Positions 18,469-26,842 of a DNA stretch of 64,000 nucleotides are shown here, in pieces. This DNA comes from Faecalibacterium sp. (lineage in GTDB: Bacteria > Bacillota > Clostridia > Oscillospirales > Ruminococcaceae). The position numbers and the translations under genes are program-made. The notes under the pieces are model-generated. The model was given only the letters and a program-made list of their open reading frames with translations. It did not search any database and was not told where the DNA came from. Each line of letters begins with the position of its first letter. Position 1 is the stretch's first letter. The DNA is taken from NCBI GenBank assembly GCA_020025825.1, contig JAHHRL010000004.1, positions 1-64,000 on the forward strand, read 5' to 3'.

Positions 18469-18814
18469 GGAAAATGAGTGGAACATTCGGCGGCGGGGCG
18501 GCTTTGACCGCTCTGAGGAAAGTCCGGGCTTCATAGAGCAACGGTAACTGCTAACGGCAGCCGAGGGTGACCTTAGGGAAAGTGCAACAGAAAACAAACC
18601 GCCGCCTTGTGCGGTAAGGATGAAACGGCGAGGTAAGAGCTCACCAGCGGATGGGAGACCATTCGGCTTTGTAAACCCTACCGGAAGCAACACCTGTATG
18701 GGGCATATAGCGCTGCTCGTGCGCCCCGATGGTGGCTAAAGCCTGCCAGCAATGGTAGGCGTAGATAGATCGTCGATTAGTACAGAACCCGGCTTACGGT
18801 CCATCTCATTTTCC
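18469..18814 (+). ncRNA. rnpB: RNase P RNA, bacterial class A
   Basis: About 346 nt. The ends pair as helix P1 (GGAAAATGAG with CTCATTTTCC). Conserved core blocks are present: GAGGAAAGTCCGGGC near 18517 and ACAGAACCCGGCTTA near 18782. This is the catalytic RNA that trims the 5' leader of tRNA precursors. Good promoter upstream and terminator behind. Confidence 0.97.
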
Positions 18815-18830
18815 ATTTTTATGATTTTTG

Positions 18831-18856
18831 CACCTGCCGCACAGCAGGTGTTTTTT
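18831..18856 (+). terminator. Terminator of rnpB
   Basis: CACCTGC / GCAGGTG stem, six-base loop, TTTTTT. Confidence 0.9.
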
Positions 18857-18872
18857 ATTGCATTGGTACAGC

Positions 18873-18913
18873 AAAAAAAGCGGCACGCATATAGTATGCG
18901 TGCCGCTTTTTTT
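18873..18913. terminator. Bidirectional terminator between rnpB and the BlaR1-like gene
   Basis: A 19-base perfect stem (seven A, then GCGGCACGCATA) with a TAG loop and T runs on both strands. It ends the minus-strand sensor gene. Confidence 0.9.
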
Positions 18914-18931
18914 ATTACAACTGTACCAGCA

Positions 18932-20161
18932 TCAGCAGCCTGCCGAGCGCCTATGCCCACACATAGAACTATTGTACACAGCGCAGCTGCCATGGCCTCT
19001 ATGCCCATGATGGCTTTCCCCATAGCAAGTGCCATTTTCACCACACGGATTATTGTTCGGATATGCACCGTTATCCCAGCACACACCCTCCTGCTGGCAA
19101 TAGCCTTCGTTCTGGCATACACTATCTTGCGGGCAGATACCTTCGTTCCAGCAGTTACCGCCATCGGTGTAAGCGCCATTGTTTTGATATACGCCGTTGC
19201 TGCTTAACGTTTTCGGCTGTGCATTCGTACCTTCTGCAAAGGTGGACATTGCAAAAACGGTTAATACTACTGCGACAATCACAGCCGCTACGGAAATTTT
19301 TCTGTTTTTCATAATTGCCTCGATTCTTTGCTGCATTGCATTTTGTGTAAAATTGGCATATAAATAGGAGTCGCTTTTTCGTTGTTGCGCTAACAAGTCA
19401 ATGAGTGTCGTAGCATAAGCTGCACGCTTATCACCGCCGATATATCGCAGCACTTCCGCATCACAGGACAGTTCCATATCCCGATTGGCTAATATATACA
19501 TCACCCATACCAGCGGATTCAGCCAATGGAAGGCGAGCACTGCCATAAACATTAGTTTTGCCACTGCATCAAAGCGCCGTACGTGTATCCACTCGTGGGT
19601 CAATACAAACTTTACGCTCTGCGCATCACTGCAATTCATGCTCTTTGGCAGCAGAATCACCGGGCGAAGCACTCCATACGTAAGTGGCGATGCAATCTGG
19701 TCCGACACCCGAATTTGCAGCGGACGCAGCAGCGTATGTGCTTTTTTCCACTCCTCCACTACTGCGCTGTCTACCGGCACAGACTGGCTGAACCGACGGC
19801 GATTGCGCACATATGCGATAAAAGCCCACCCCAGTAAAAGGGCTGTACCTACTGCCCAAAGGACTGCTGCCACCTGCACAAACGGATTTACGACAGGGCT
19901 TTGACCGCCTAGCAAAGCTCCAGCCGGATTTGTCGTTTCTCCGTATGGCAATGGGTTAGCTGCAAGCCTTTGCGAAAATGCAGAAACTGTTGGAATGCTT
20001 ACTGACACACGCACTACAAACGGAGTAAGAAGCCGCAAGGCCGCAATCTCCCACAGCAGCAAAAAAACTTTGGTAGGCAGCCTGCCGCCAGCCAACCACC
20101 GTGCCAACAGGATTACAATAATCAGCATACTGCCAGTCAGGCTCATTTGTACAAGACCCAT
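18932..20161 (-). CDS. BlaR1-like M56 membrane metallopeptidase with a Cys/Tyr hexapeptide-repeat tail
   Basis: 409 residues. Several membrane segments, then the cytosol-facing M56 peptidase with zinc motif H189-E190-x2-H193 and Glu230, and a last membrane segment at 288-308. BlaR1/MecR1 sensors normally continue into a penicillin-binding domain of about 250 residues. Here that is replaced by about 100 residues outside the cell. From 325 to about 384 the chain repeats every six residues as [C/Y]-x-x-x-G-x (ten units), with cysteines at 337, 343, 349, 355, 361, 373 and 379, followed by a His-rich patch. I infer a sensor for something other than beta-lactam, perhaps a metal or redox cue. Its gene follows the BlaI-type repressor gene by 12 bases, so the pair is a sensor-protease/repressor switch. 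Confidence 0.85.
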   Translation of the reverse strand: MGLVQMSLTGSMLIIVILLARWLAGGRLPTKVFLLLWEIAALRLLTPFVVRVSVSIPTVSAFSQRLAANPLPYGETTNPAGALLGGQSPVVNPFVQVAAVLWAVGTALLLGWAFIAYVRNRRRFSQSVPVDSAVVEEWKKAHTLLRPLQIRVSDQIASPLTYGVLRPVILLPKSMNCSDAQSVKFVLTHEWIHVRRFDAVAKLMFMAVLAFHWLNPLVWVMYILANRDMELSCDAEVLRYIGGDKRAAYATTLIDLLAQQRKSDSYLYANFTQNAMQQRIEAIMKNRKISVAAVIVAVVLTVFAMSTFAEGTNAQPKTLSSNGVYQNNGAYTDGGNCWNEGICPQDSVCQNEGYCQQEGVCWDNGAYPNNNPCGENGTCYGESHHGHRGHGSCAVYNSSMCGHRRSAGC

Positions 20162-20173
20162 ATAGAATCTCCT

Positions 20174-20542
20174 TTACTCTGCCCTTTCTGCGTCATCCAC
20201 AATTCGGCGCAAATGCTCAATTTGCTCTGACGAAATTTTTTGCGACCCAACCAAAGATGCGAACAACAAATCCGGTGAGCCGTCAAACAGTTTATCAATC
20301 AGCTCATCGGTTTCCGCCGTTTGTACAATCGCCTTAGCAATTTCAGCATGACACATAAAATTGGGTTCGCTGCGTGTGATAGCGCCTTTTGCCATGCACT
20401 TTTTAATCACAGTGTAGGTGGTATTTCTGTTCCAGCCTATTTCCTGCTTCAAAATCTCTGCAATCTCCTTAGCGGTCAGGTCGCCTTTTTTCCAAAGCAC
20501 ATCCATAACTTTTAGCTCAGAGTCAAATAGTTTTATTCCCAT
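20174..20542 (-). CDS. BlaI/MecI/CopY family repressor
   Basis: 122 residues. The winged-helix part (LFDSELKVMDVLWKKGDLTAKEIAEIL and NRNTTYTVIKKCMAKGAI) is typical of Penicillinase_R repressors, which dimerise and are cut by their BlaR1-type partner. The preferred ATG at 20542 follows AAAGGATG; an upstream ATG at 20560 is less good because it lies in the operator region. Two operator-like palindromes overlap its promoter, so it probably represses itself and the sensor gene. Confidence 0.9.
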   Translation of the reverse strand: MGIKLFDSELKVMDVLWKKGDLTAKEIAEILKQEIGWNRNTTYTVIKKCMAKGAITRSEPNFMCHAEIAKAIVQTAETDELIDKLFDGSPDLLFASLVGSQKISSEQIEHLRRIVDDAERAE

Positions 20543-20563
20543 GATACTGCATCCTTTCATGTA

Positions 20564-20603
20564 GACTACTCCAGTAGTCAATTAGTATACTATCAGAGTA
20601 GTC
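20564..20603 (-). promoter_or_regulatory. Two BlaI-type operators
   Basis: Site 1 (20564-20579) is GACTACTCCAGTAGTC, a palindrome with 7-base arms; site 2 (20588-20603) is TACTATCAGAGTAGTC. Both match the TACTAC/GTAGTA operator style of BlaI/MecI. Site 2 covers the promoter spacer and site 1 lies just past the -10, with centres 24 bases apart. Confidence 0.8.
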
Positions 20604-20615
20604 TGCTTTTGTCAA
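20587..20615 (-). promoter_or_regulatory. Promoter of the BlaI/BlaR1-like pair
   Basis: TTGACA (20610-20615), 17-base spacer, TAGTAT (20587-20592), overlapping operator 2. Confidence 0.75.
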
Positions 20616-20641
20616 CCTTTCATTATTTGTGCTCACAGCAC

Positions 20642-20685
20642 AAAACAGCCCCCTTGAATTTTTGGAAATTCAAGGGGGCTGTTTT
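20642..20685. terminator. Strong bidirectional terminator after murE
   Basis: A 20-base perfect stem with a TTGG loop (AAAACAGCCCCCTTGAATTT on the left), with A and T ends that serve both strands. It closes the dcw transcript. Confidence 0.9.
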
Positions 20686-20693
20686 GCTATATT

Positions 20694-22175
20694 TTATTGC
20701 AGGCCTTTTTCTTTAGCGTATTCCAGCAATAATTCTCTCTCACAGAACGGCGTCTTGACACCCATTCTGTCCCGATAAGTTTCATGTCCCTTGCCAATAA
20801 CGGCAATCAGGTCGCCTTCCTGTGCATGGTCCACTGCATAGTGCAACGCATCCAGTCGGTCCGGAATTTCCACAAACTTTGCATCGGGGTTTCCTTGTTT
20901 CATTCCCTTGCGAATGTCCGCCAAAATATCCTCAACCGGTTCAAATCGGTTATTATCTTCGGTCAAGATAGAGAAATCCGCCATCTTGGCGCAAATTTCA
21001 CCCATTCCATAGCGGCGCAAACGACTACGGTTGCCGCCGCAGCCAAACACGACCACCAGTCGGTTGGGCTGATATGCACGCAAGGTTTCCAGCAAACTTT
21101 GGGTCGAAACTTCGTTATGTGCATAATCCAGCAAAATCGTAAACTTTTTACTGATGGGTACTAACTCTACACGGCCTTTTACTACGCAGTCTGCTAAGCC
21201 TGCATGAATCGCCTCATCCGACAGTCCCAAAACTTTGCCTACGCACAGGCTGGCCAGTGCATTATACACTGTAAACTCACCCGGCATATTTACCTGCAGC
21301 TGCAACTGCTCGTTGGGGCCTTTCACAGGGAATGTCACACCCAAAAAGTCGTGGGTACGCATCAATTGGTACTCGCCTGCCTGCCAGTCCGCCTGCTCGC
21401 TGCGGCCATAGGTCTCCAACTTGCAAGTATGTCCCTCCAACAGTGCAGGGGTGTTTTCATCGTCCACATTAACTACACCAACGGTACAGCGGCGGAACAG
21501 CTGTGCCTTCCAGCCACGGTATTCCTCAAAGCTGGCGTGCTCACCGGGGCCGATATGGTCAGGAGACAAGTTGGTAAATACACCCACATCATAGTGGATT
21601 CCTGCAATGCGGTCCATCATTACGCCTTGGCTGGAAACCTCCATCAAAGCTGTATCGCACCCTGCATCCACAAACTCACGGAACAGTTTTTGCAGCTCAT
21701 AGCTTTCAGGTGTTGTGTTGGCTGTTTCCCGATGCTTACCCATAAAGTACACACCGTTTGTACCAATCATGCCAACCTTTTTACCAGCTGCTTCCAGCAC
21801 ACTTTTAATCATGTGTGTGGTAGTAGTTTTACCCTTAGTTCCTGTAACACCAATCATCGTTAACTGACGAGACGGCTTACCAAACAGGTTAGAGCTCATG
21901 ACAGCCATTGCATAGCGGCTGTTTTCTACTTTCAGCACCGTAACACCGGGTACAGTCGCCAAATCAATGTCGTGCTGAATCACCAATGCGCTAACGCCTT
22001 TTGCCGCACAGTCTGCCGCATAATCGTGGCTATCCCGCTGTGTGCCTACAATACAAAAAAACAACTGCCCGGGCGCTGCCTTACGACTATCATAGATAAT
22101 ATCGTTTATTTCCACATCGGTGCTGCCTTGTACTACAGTGCACACTACATCTTCCATCAGCTGAGAAAGTTTCAT
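20694..22175 (-). CDS. murE: UDP-MurNAc-tripeptide synthetase
   Basis: 493 residues. Mur ligase with ATP loop GTKGKTTTT (112-120), the carbamylated-Lys region and the C-terminal domain. It adds the third stem-peptide residue to UDP-MurNAc-dipeptide in the cytosol. The residue-3 specificity loop reads D407-N-N-R410 rather than the DNPR of classical diaminopimelate enzymes; Arg is kept but Pro is replaced. The motif before it reads GGNRSRLRRYGMG instead of GGDRDxxKRP. Specificity is therefore uncertain. It is the last gene of the dcw run, 16 bases after ftsQ, whereas murE usually precedes murF. Confidence 0.92.
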   Translation of the reverse strand: MKLSQLMEDVVCTVVQGSTDVEINDIIYDSRKAAPGQLFFCIVGTQRDSHDYAADCAAKGVSALVIQHDIDLATVPGVTVLKVENSRYAMAVMSSNLFGKPSRQLTMIGVTGTKGKTTTTHMIKSVLEAAGKKVGMIGTNGVYFMGKHRETANTTPESYELQKLFREFVDAGCDTALMEVSSQGVMMDRIAGIHYDVGVFTNLSPDHIGPGEHASFEEYRGWKAQLFRRCTVGVVNVDDENTPALLEGHTCKLETYGRSEQADWQAGEYQLMRTHDFLGVTFPVKGPNEQLQLQVNMPGEFTVYNALASLCVGKVLGLSDEAIHAGLADCVVKGRVELVPISKKFTILLDYAHNEVSTQSLLETLRAYQPNRLVVVFGCGGNRSRLRRYGMGEICAKMADFSILTEDNNRFEPVEDILADIRKGMKQGNPDAKFVEIPDRLDALHYAVDHAQEGDLIAVIGKGHETYRDRMGVKTPFCERELLLEYAKEKGLQ

Positions 22176-22191
22176 ATTTTATTGCCTCCAT

Positions 22192-23403
22192 TTAGGCCGC
22201 ACTGTCTTTATCGTTCGGTGCAGCAGGTTCTGCGATTGGGGTTGTTTCATCTTCCGGTGCCAGCGCTTCCTCCGGAGCCGGTGCTGCATCTGGATCTGCT
22301 GCATCAGGTGGAACATCATCCGGAGATGGGGGCTCCGGCCGTACAGCCAGTTCCGGGTCAGCCTGCTTAAAGGTTGGCCGAATGGTTCCGTCATTTCGGA
22401 TAATGCTCATATCCAAAATGCCACGGTCGGTTTCCGTCAGTGCATTTCCCTCTTTATTTTGCAGTAAGTGTGATGCAAACTTTATTTTGTAATCCAGATG
22501 ATTCAGTGTACCAATCACCACACGGATTCTGTCTTGGTAACCAAAGGTAATCTGCTCAGGGTCGCTGATATCCAAATGGGTTACCTGCTCCAAAATGCCA
22601 TATTCGTTCAACATCTTCAGCATTTGCTCCAGCGCTTCCTGCTGTGTGCTGCCTTTACTGTCAACCGGCTGTTCTTCGGATTGTTCCGGGTCTGCCGGCG
22701 GGGTTTCCATCAGTGTCAGCTTTTCGCCCACTTGCGGCGCTGCGGCCAATTGGCCCGTTAAAATAGGCAGGCTTGGCTGCTCGCCGGATAGAGACATTAC
22801 TTTACACTGGCGTGAAAGCACCAGCCAACCGCTGTCGGTTTGAATACAGTAGCTTTCCTCTGCGGGTTTCACACGCAGCACTACTGTGCTGGGCATTCTG
22901 CGGCGAACTTCCACATTTTCCAGCAGCGGGAACTTCACATTCAGCAAATCTTCCTGCTGTTGGGGTACAAACGAGAACAAGTTATCCCCTTGCTTTACTT
23001 CCAACGCCTGCAGAATTTCCGCCTGCGTATAACTGCCTGTATCATTTGTTGGTTTTCCCTCTGCATCTTGAAACTCGAATTTATTGATGCGGAACAGCAG
23101 CGTGATAGACAGCAGCACACCCGCAGCCACGGCAAGCACCAGCAGCAATCCTGCCACCAATCGGCGGCGGATACGGCGGCGGCGCATCTCCGCTTTTGTA
23201 ATGCGCATATGCTCTTTTTTCCGTCGATAGCGCTTTTTGCGCTGGTCGGGTCGGGGCTGCGGGTGTCCTGCGTCCTGGTCAAAGGCAGGGGCATGGTTCT
23301 CATTCTGCCTGCGAGGCTGACGAGATACTTCTCGTGTGGGAGCTTGCACACGGCGCTTTTGTTTGTGGTGTGCCTGCTTTGCTTTTTTCTTACGGGTTGC
23401 CAT
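22192..23403 (-). CDS. ftsQ: Cell division protein FtsQ/DivIB
   Basis: 403 residues. A highly basic cytoplasmic N-terminus of about 80 residues, one membrane segment at about 83-105, a POTRA-type domain (RINKFEFQD onward) and FtsQ core, then an acidic Pro/Ala/Glu-rich tail of about 60 residues. FtsQ/DivIB scaffolds the divisome with FtsL at the septum. AGGAGG before the ATG. The acidic tail is longer than usual. Confidence 0.88.
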   Translation of the reverse strand: MATRKKKAKQAHHKQKRRVQAPTREVSRQPRRQNENHAPAFDQDAGHPQPRPDQRKKRYRRKKEHMRITKAEMRRRRIRRRLVAGLLLVLAVAAGVLLSITLLFRINKFEFQDAEGKPTNDTGSYTQAEILQALEVKQGDNLFSFVPQQQEDLLNVKFPLLENVEVRRRMPSTVVLRVKPAEESYCIQTDSGWLVLSRQCKVMSLSGEQPSLPILTGQLAAAPQVGEKLTLMETPPADPEQSEEQPVDSKGSTQQEALEQMLKMLNEYGILEQVTHLDISDPEQITFGYQDRIRVVIGTLNHLDYKIKFASHLLQNKEGNALTETDRGILDMSIIRNDGTIRPTFKQADPELAVRPEPPSPDDVPPDAADPDAAPAPEEALAPEDETTPIAEPAAPNDKDSAA

Positions 23404-23435
23404 CCCGTCACCTCCTTTTTTACATTTTGCCGCTA

Positions 23436-24563
23436 TTACGGCTCCTGTACCAGTGCCAACAGACGCTGTGTAATACGCTCCAAGCTGTCATCTACGGCCT
23501 GTGTACGTGCATTTTTTCCCATCTCGGTCAATTGCTCCGGCTTATCCAACAGTTTCTGCACCGTTTCAATCAGCTTTGCGTCGGTCAAATCTTTTTCCTC
23601 GATAACAATAGCCGCACCGGCTTTTTCCAGTTCCAGTGCATTATAATACTGGTGGTTTTCCGCTACGTTCGGGCTGGGAATCAAAATTGCGGCACGGCCT
23701 GCGGCGGCAAGCTCTGCAAGGGTCAATGCGCCCGCACGGCTAATTACCAAATCTGCTGCACTAAGCAGTTCGGGCATATTATCAATATACTCTTTTACAA
23801 CCAGATTTTCGCCGGGAGCAAAATCCATTTGCTGCTCCAAACCTTCAAACAAATGCACACCATAGCGGCCTGTTGCGTGCAAGTGCAGCACATTTTTGTG
23901 ATTGTGCTGTTCCCATGCACACAAAGCAGCTACGCTCTCGTTGATACGGCGTGCGCCTAAGCTTCCGCCAAAAGACAAGATAACGGTACGGTCGCCGGCT
24001 GCCAGTTTTGCACGATTTTCCACACGGTTCAAAGCTGCTGTACGCACATTGGGGCGCACAGGATTGCCTACTACCAAGGTCTTTTCGGGGGCTTTCAGCT
24101 TTTCCACTGCGCCTTCCACCGCAGCAAATACAACGTCTACATCCGGTGCCAAAAGCTTATTGGTTACACCGGGAAACGCATTCTGCTCATGGATAGCCGT
24201 CTTAATACCCATTTTGGCAGCACAGCGTACAACCGGGCCGGATACATATCCGCCACAGCCAATCACCAAATCCGGCTTGATTTGCTTCATCATTGCTTTT
24301 GCCTTAGGGGCAGACTGCACCAGATTCCACACAGCAACCGCATTTCGCTTGATATTTTCCAAGCTGAGCTTGCGCTGGAATCCAGTAATTTCAATCGGGT
24401 GGAAAGGATAGCCGGCCTTTGTGACCAGCTTATTTTCCATGCCGCACTCTCTGCCTGCAAAATGAATTTCTGCAGTGGGGTCAGCAGCTTTCAGCGCACC
24501 GGCAATCGCCAGTGCCGGGTTGATATGACCGGCTGTTCCGCCGGCAGCAATCAGTACACGCAT
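23436..24563 (-). CDS. murG: UDP-GlcNAc:lipid I GlcNAc transferase
   Basis: 375 residues, GT28 family. The N-terminal GGTAGHINPALAIA glycine loop, the HEQNAFPG motif and the C-terminal donor site SRAGALTLAELAAAGRAAILIPSP are all present. It makes lipid II on the inner membrane face. It starts one base after the ftsW stop (TGAGATG), so the two are translationally coupled. Confidence 0.97.
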   Translation of the reverse strand: MRVLIAAGGTAGHINPALAIAGALKAADPTAEIHFAGRECGMENKLVTKAGYPFHPIEITGFQRKLSLENIKRNAVAVWNLVQSAPKAKAMMKQIKPDLVIGCGGYVSGPVVRCAAKMGIKTAIHEQNAFPGVTNKLLAPDVDVVFAAVEGAVEKLKAPEKTLVVGNPVRPNVRTAALNRVENRAKLAAGDRTVILSFGGSLGARRINESVAALCAWEQHNHKNVLHLHATGRYGVHLFEGLEQQMDFAPGENLVVKEYIDNMPELLSAADLVISRAGALTLAELAAAGRAAILIPSPNVAENHQYYNALELEKAGAAIVIEEKDLTDAKLIETVQKLLDKPEQLTEMGKNARTQAVDDSLERITQRLLALVQEP

Positions 24564-24564
24564 C

Positions 24565-25779
24565 TCAATTCTCCTTTTTAGTCTGTTGTGCTGCTTCTTT
24601 TGCTTCCTTCGCAGCTTTGCGTTTTAGTTGTGCGTATTTGCCCTGCCGTGCAATATTCAGCATGACACCCATTTCCATCAACAGCAGCACCAAGCTGGTA
24701 CCGCCAGAGGAAAAGAACGGCAAACTAATACCCGTGTTTGGCACTGTGTTTGTAACAACTGCAATATTAAAAAACACCTGCCAGGTAATTTGCGCCGTAA
24801 CACCCAGCGCAATTAACGTACCATACAAATCGGCTGCATTGTAAGCAATGTAAATACCCTGAAAAATCAGGGCTACAAACAATATAATAACCACCATTGC
24901 GCCCATAAAGCCCAATTCTTCGCACAAAACGCTGAAGATAAAGTCGTTTGTGCATTCCGGCAGCCACAGTTGTTTTTCCATGCTGTTGCCCAGACCCAAA
25001 CCTGTAACGCCGCCGCTTCCGATTGCCAGCAAACTTTGCTGTGTTTGCCATAGCATATCTTCAAATACTTCTGTCCAGCCGCCGATACGGTCGCCTGCAT
25101 AGGCTGTTAAATCGTGAAACGCCTGCGGCATCAAAAACACAAACGCAACCAAAGCACCGGAAAAGCCGCTAATCCAAACAATTGCATTACCGCCCAAAAG
25201 CATCATGGAACCCACAATCATAACCATCAGGACAATGCCGGAAAGGTGTGGCTCCAAGTACAAAAGCGCAATAATAGGAATCAACGGCAGTACCGGCAAT
25301 ACTAAGCCGTAAAACCAGTTATTCCGACGGCTTCGATACCGAATCATAATCCAAGCCGTAACCAGTATAACAACAAATTTGACAATTTCCGAAACCTGAA
25401 TACTGGGAAACACTTTCAGCGGGCCTTTGCTCCAGTGCAGCCAGCGGCGGCAGCCGTTCAGCGGCTCACAAGTAAGTACAATGCACAATAAAACCGCACT
25501 TACCAAATAGCCCCACCAAGTAATACGCTCATATATGTGGTAGTCCACCTGTGCCACCACCATCATAATGCCTAAGCCCATCACAGCAAAAATCAGCTGG
25601 CTGCGGATAAAATGGTAACTATCATGAAAACGCAGGTAGCCTGTTGTATAGCTGGCCGAAAACAGCATCAGCAGCCCGAATGCAACCAGAACAACCAGGT
25701 TAATGATAAAGCCCACCGGGTAATACCTTTTTATCCCGATAGGTGGTATATTCAATTGTTTTGCAGTTCGATGTCCCAT
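24565..25779 (-). CDS. ftsW: SEDS glycosyltransferase FtsW/SpoVE
   Basis: 404 residues, about ten membrane segments. Typical SEDS motifs include GGWTEVFEDMLWQTQQSLLAIGSGGVTG-type sequence around 225-250, NDFIFSVLCEELGF and the C-terminal GISLPFFSSGGTS. It polymerises glycan strands at the septum together with the class B PBP encoded upstream. The position in dcw points to FtsW rather than RodA. The C-terminus is a basic Lys/Ala tail. Confidence 0.95.
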   Translation of the reverse strand: MGHRTAKQLNIPPIGIKRYYPVGFIINLVVLVAFGLLMLFSASYTTGYLRFHDSYHFIRSQLIFAVMGLGIMMVVAQVDYHIYERITWWGYLVSAVLLCIVLTCEPLNGCRRWLHWSKGPLKVFPSIQVSEIVKFVVILVTAWIMIRYRSRRNNWFYGLVLPVLPLIPIIALLYLEPHLSGIVLMVMIVGSMMLLGGNAIVWISGFSGALVAFVFLMPQAFHDLTAYAGDRIGGWTEVFEDMLWQTQQSLLAIGSGGVTGLGLGNSMEKQLWLPECTNDFIFSVLCEELGFMGAMVVIILFVALIFQGIYIAYNAADLYGTLIALGVTAQITWQVFFNIAVVTNTVPNTGISLPFFSSGGTSLVLLLMEMGVMLNIARQGKYAQLKRKAAKEAKEAAQQTKKEN

Positions 25780-25812
25780 GTAATTTTTCCTTTATATAGG
25801 GGATTTTTATAT

Positions 25813-26814
25813 TTATACTGTAGCAGTCCAAACCTGCAGCAGTGCAAGCAGCATACCTGTCATTGCTGCCAGACCCATTGTGCAAACAATGCGTGCTTCG
25901 CTCCAGCCTGCCTTTTCCATAGCGGCCTGCAAAGGCAAATCTTTCCACAAGGGGCGCTTACGCAGCTTGTAGCTTAATCCCTGCAACACATAGGCTGCAC
26001 CTTCTAACCAGTACAGAATACCCAGCAAAAGCAGTAAACCGCCCCAGCCCATTGCAATAGCAATAACTGCTACACTGCCTGCAATAAACGCACTGCCGCT
26101 GCGCCCTAAAAGCAGCTTTGCCGGTGGAAAGCCCCAAATAAGGAACGCCAACAGCGCACCGCTCAAAGCCGTTGCAAACAATGCAATCTCCAAATGATTA
26201 TGCAATGCAGCAATCACACTGCAAGCCAAGCAGGCAAAAAAACCATTTAAGCTGCATAGCCCTAAGCCAGCTGCACAAACATGTGCGGATTCTATCATTG
26301 CAACAATGGATACTGCCGCAAGCGGAACACACCAAATGGAAAAATCCACATATCCCATAAAGGGCAGCACCGTACCACCTGTCAGGGAATGCATTAGCTG
26401 CAATGCCCCCAAAAATGCAACCGCAATGCCTAACTCAATCGCTATGCGTCCACGCCAAGGCAGCGGGCGATGGTCCTCACGGAAGTATACCCGCATATCG
26501 TTCCAGATTCCCACGCAGCCAAACGCAAAGCCTGCCATAATGGTTGAAACCAAAACCAAGCGTTGGTGTCCATCTATCAAGCGGGGTTCCAGCAAGAACA
26601 ACCCGAACAGTGCAGTTGTAACTGCTGCAATGGTACCCAAAATCACCGCCAAACCACCCATAGAAGGGATTTGCGGTTTATTTCTGCGCAAAATAGGCTG
26701 TGCCACAATATGGCGCATCTGCCACTGACGCAGCATAGGCAGCATCATATTTTCTACCGCAGCGGTAATTAAAAAGCCTAAAATGGCTGTAACCATTAAA
26801 GAATATCGTGCCAT
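25813..26814 (-). CDS. MraY homologue lacking the catalytic residues
   Basis: 333 residues with about ten membrane segments, in the expected mraY place. Homology is clear: NKPQIPSMGG (45-54) matches the K-TPTMGG segment, WGFPPAK (227-233) matches the WNxxPAK segment, and the C-terminal GWSE (303-306) matches the end of the HHHFELxGWSE loop. But the catalytic set is gone: the DD pair is N105-D106; the NxxNxTDGxDGL motif is E175...H178...A181...L184; GDxGS is GRSGS (238 is Arg); HHH is Q296-A297-A298. MraY makes lipid I from UDP-MurNAc-pentapeptide and undecaprenyl phosphate; these changes should abolish that reaction. The frame is intact and has a good ribosome site, so it is not a simple pseudogene. 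A real MraY must be encoded elsewhere if this strain makes peptidoglycan in the normal way. Confidence 0.85.
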   Translation of the reverse strand: MARYSLMVTAILGFLITAAVENMMLPMLRQWQMRHIVAQPILRRNKPQIPSMGGLAVILGTIAAVTTALFGLFLLEPRLIDGHQRLVLVSTIMAGFAFGCVGIWNDMRVYFREDHRPLPWRGRIAIELGIAVAFLGALQLMHSLTGGTVLPFMGYVDFSIWCVPLAAVSIVAMIESAHVCAAGLGLCSLNGFFACLACSVIAALHNHLEIALFATALSGALLAFLIWGFPPAKLLLGRSGSAFIAGSVAVIAIAMGWGGLLLLLGILYWLEGAAYVLQGLSYKLRKRPLWKDLPLQAAMEKAGWSEARIVCTMGLAAMTGMLLALLQVWTATV

Positions 26815-26842
26815 TACGCTTCCTTTCCCTTTGGCTCGTGCA

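Noticed and set aside
18376..18693. N-terminal extension of the RluA protein over the rnpB region
   Set aside because: It is the antisense of the RNase P RNA and its promoter; the ATG at 18375 gives the family N-terminus.
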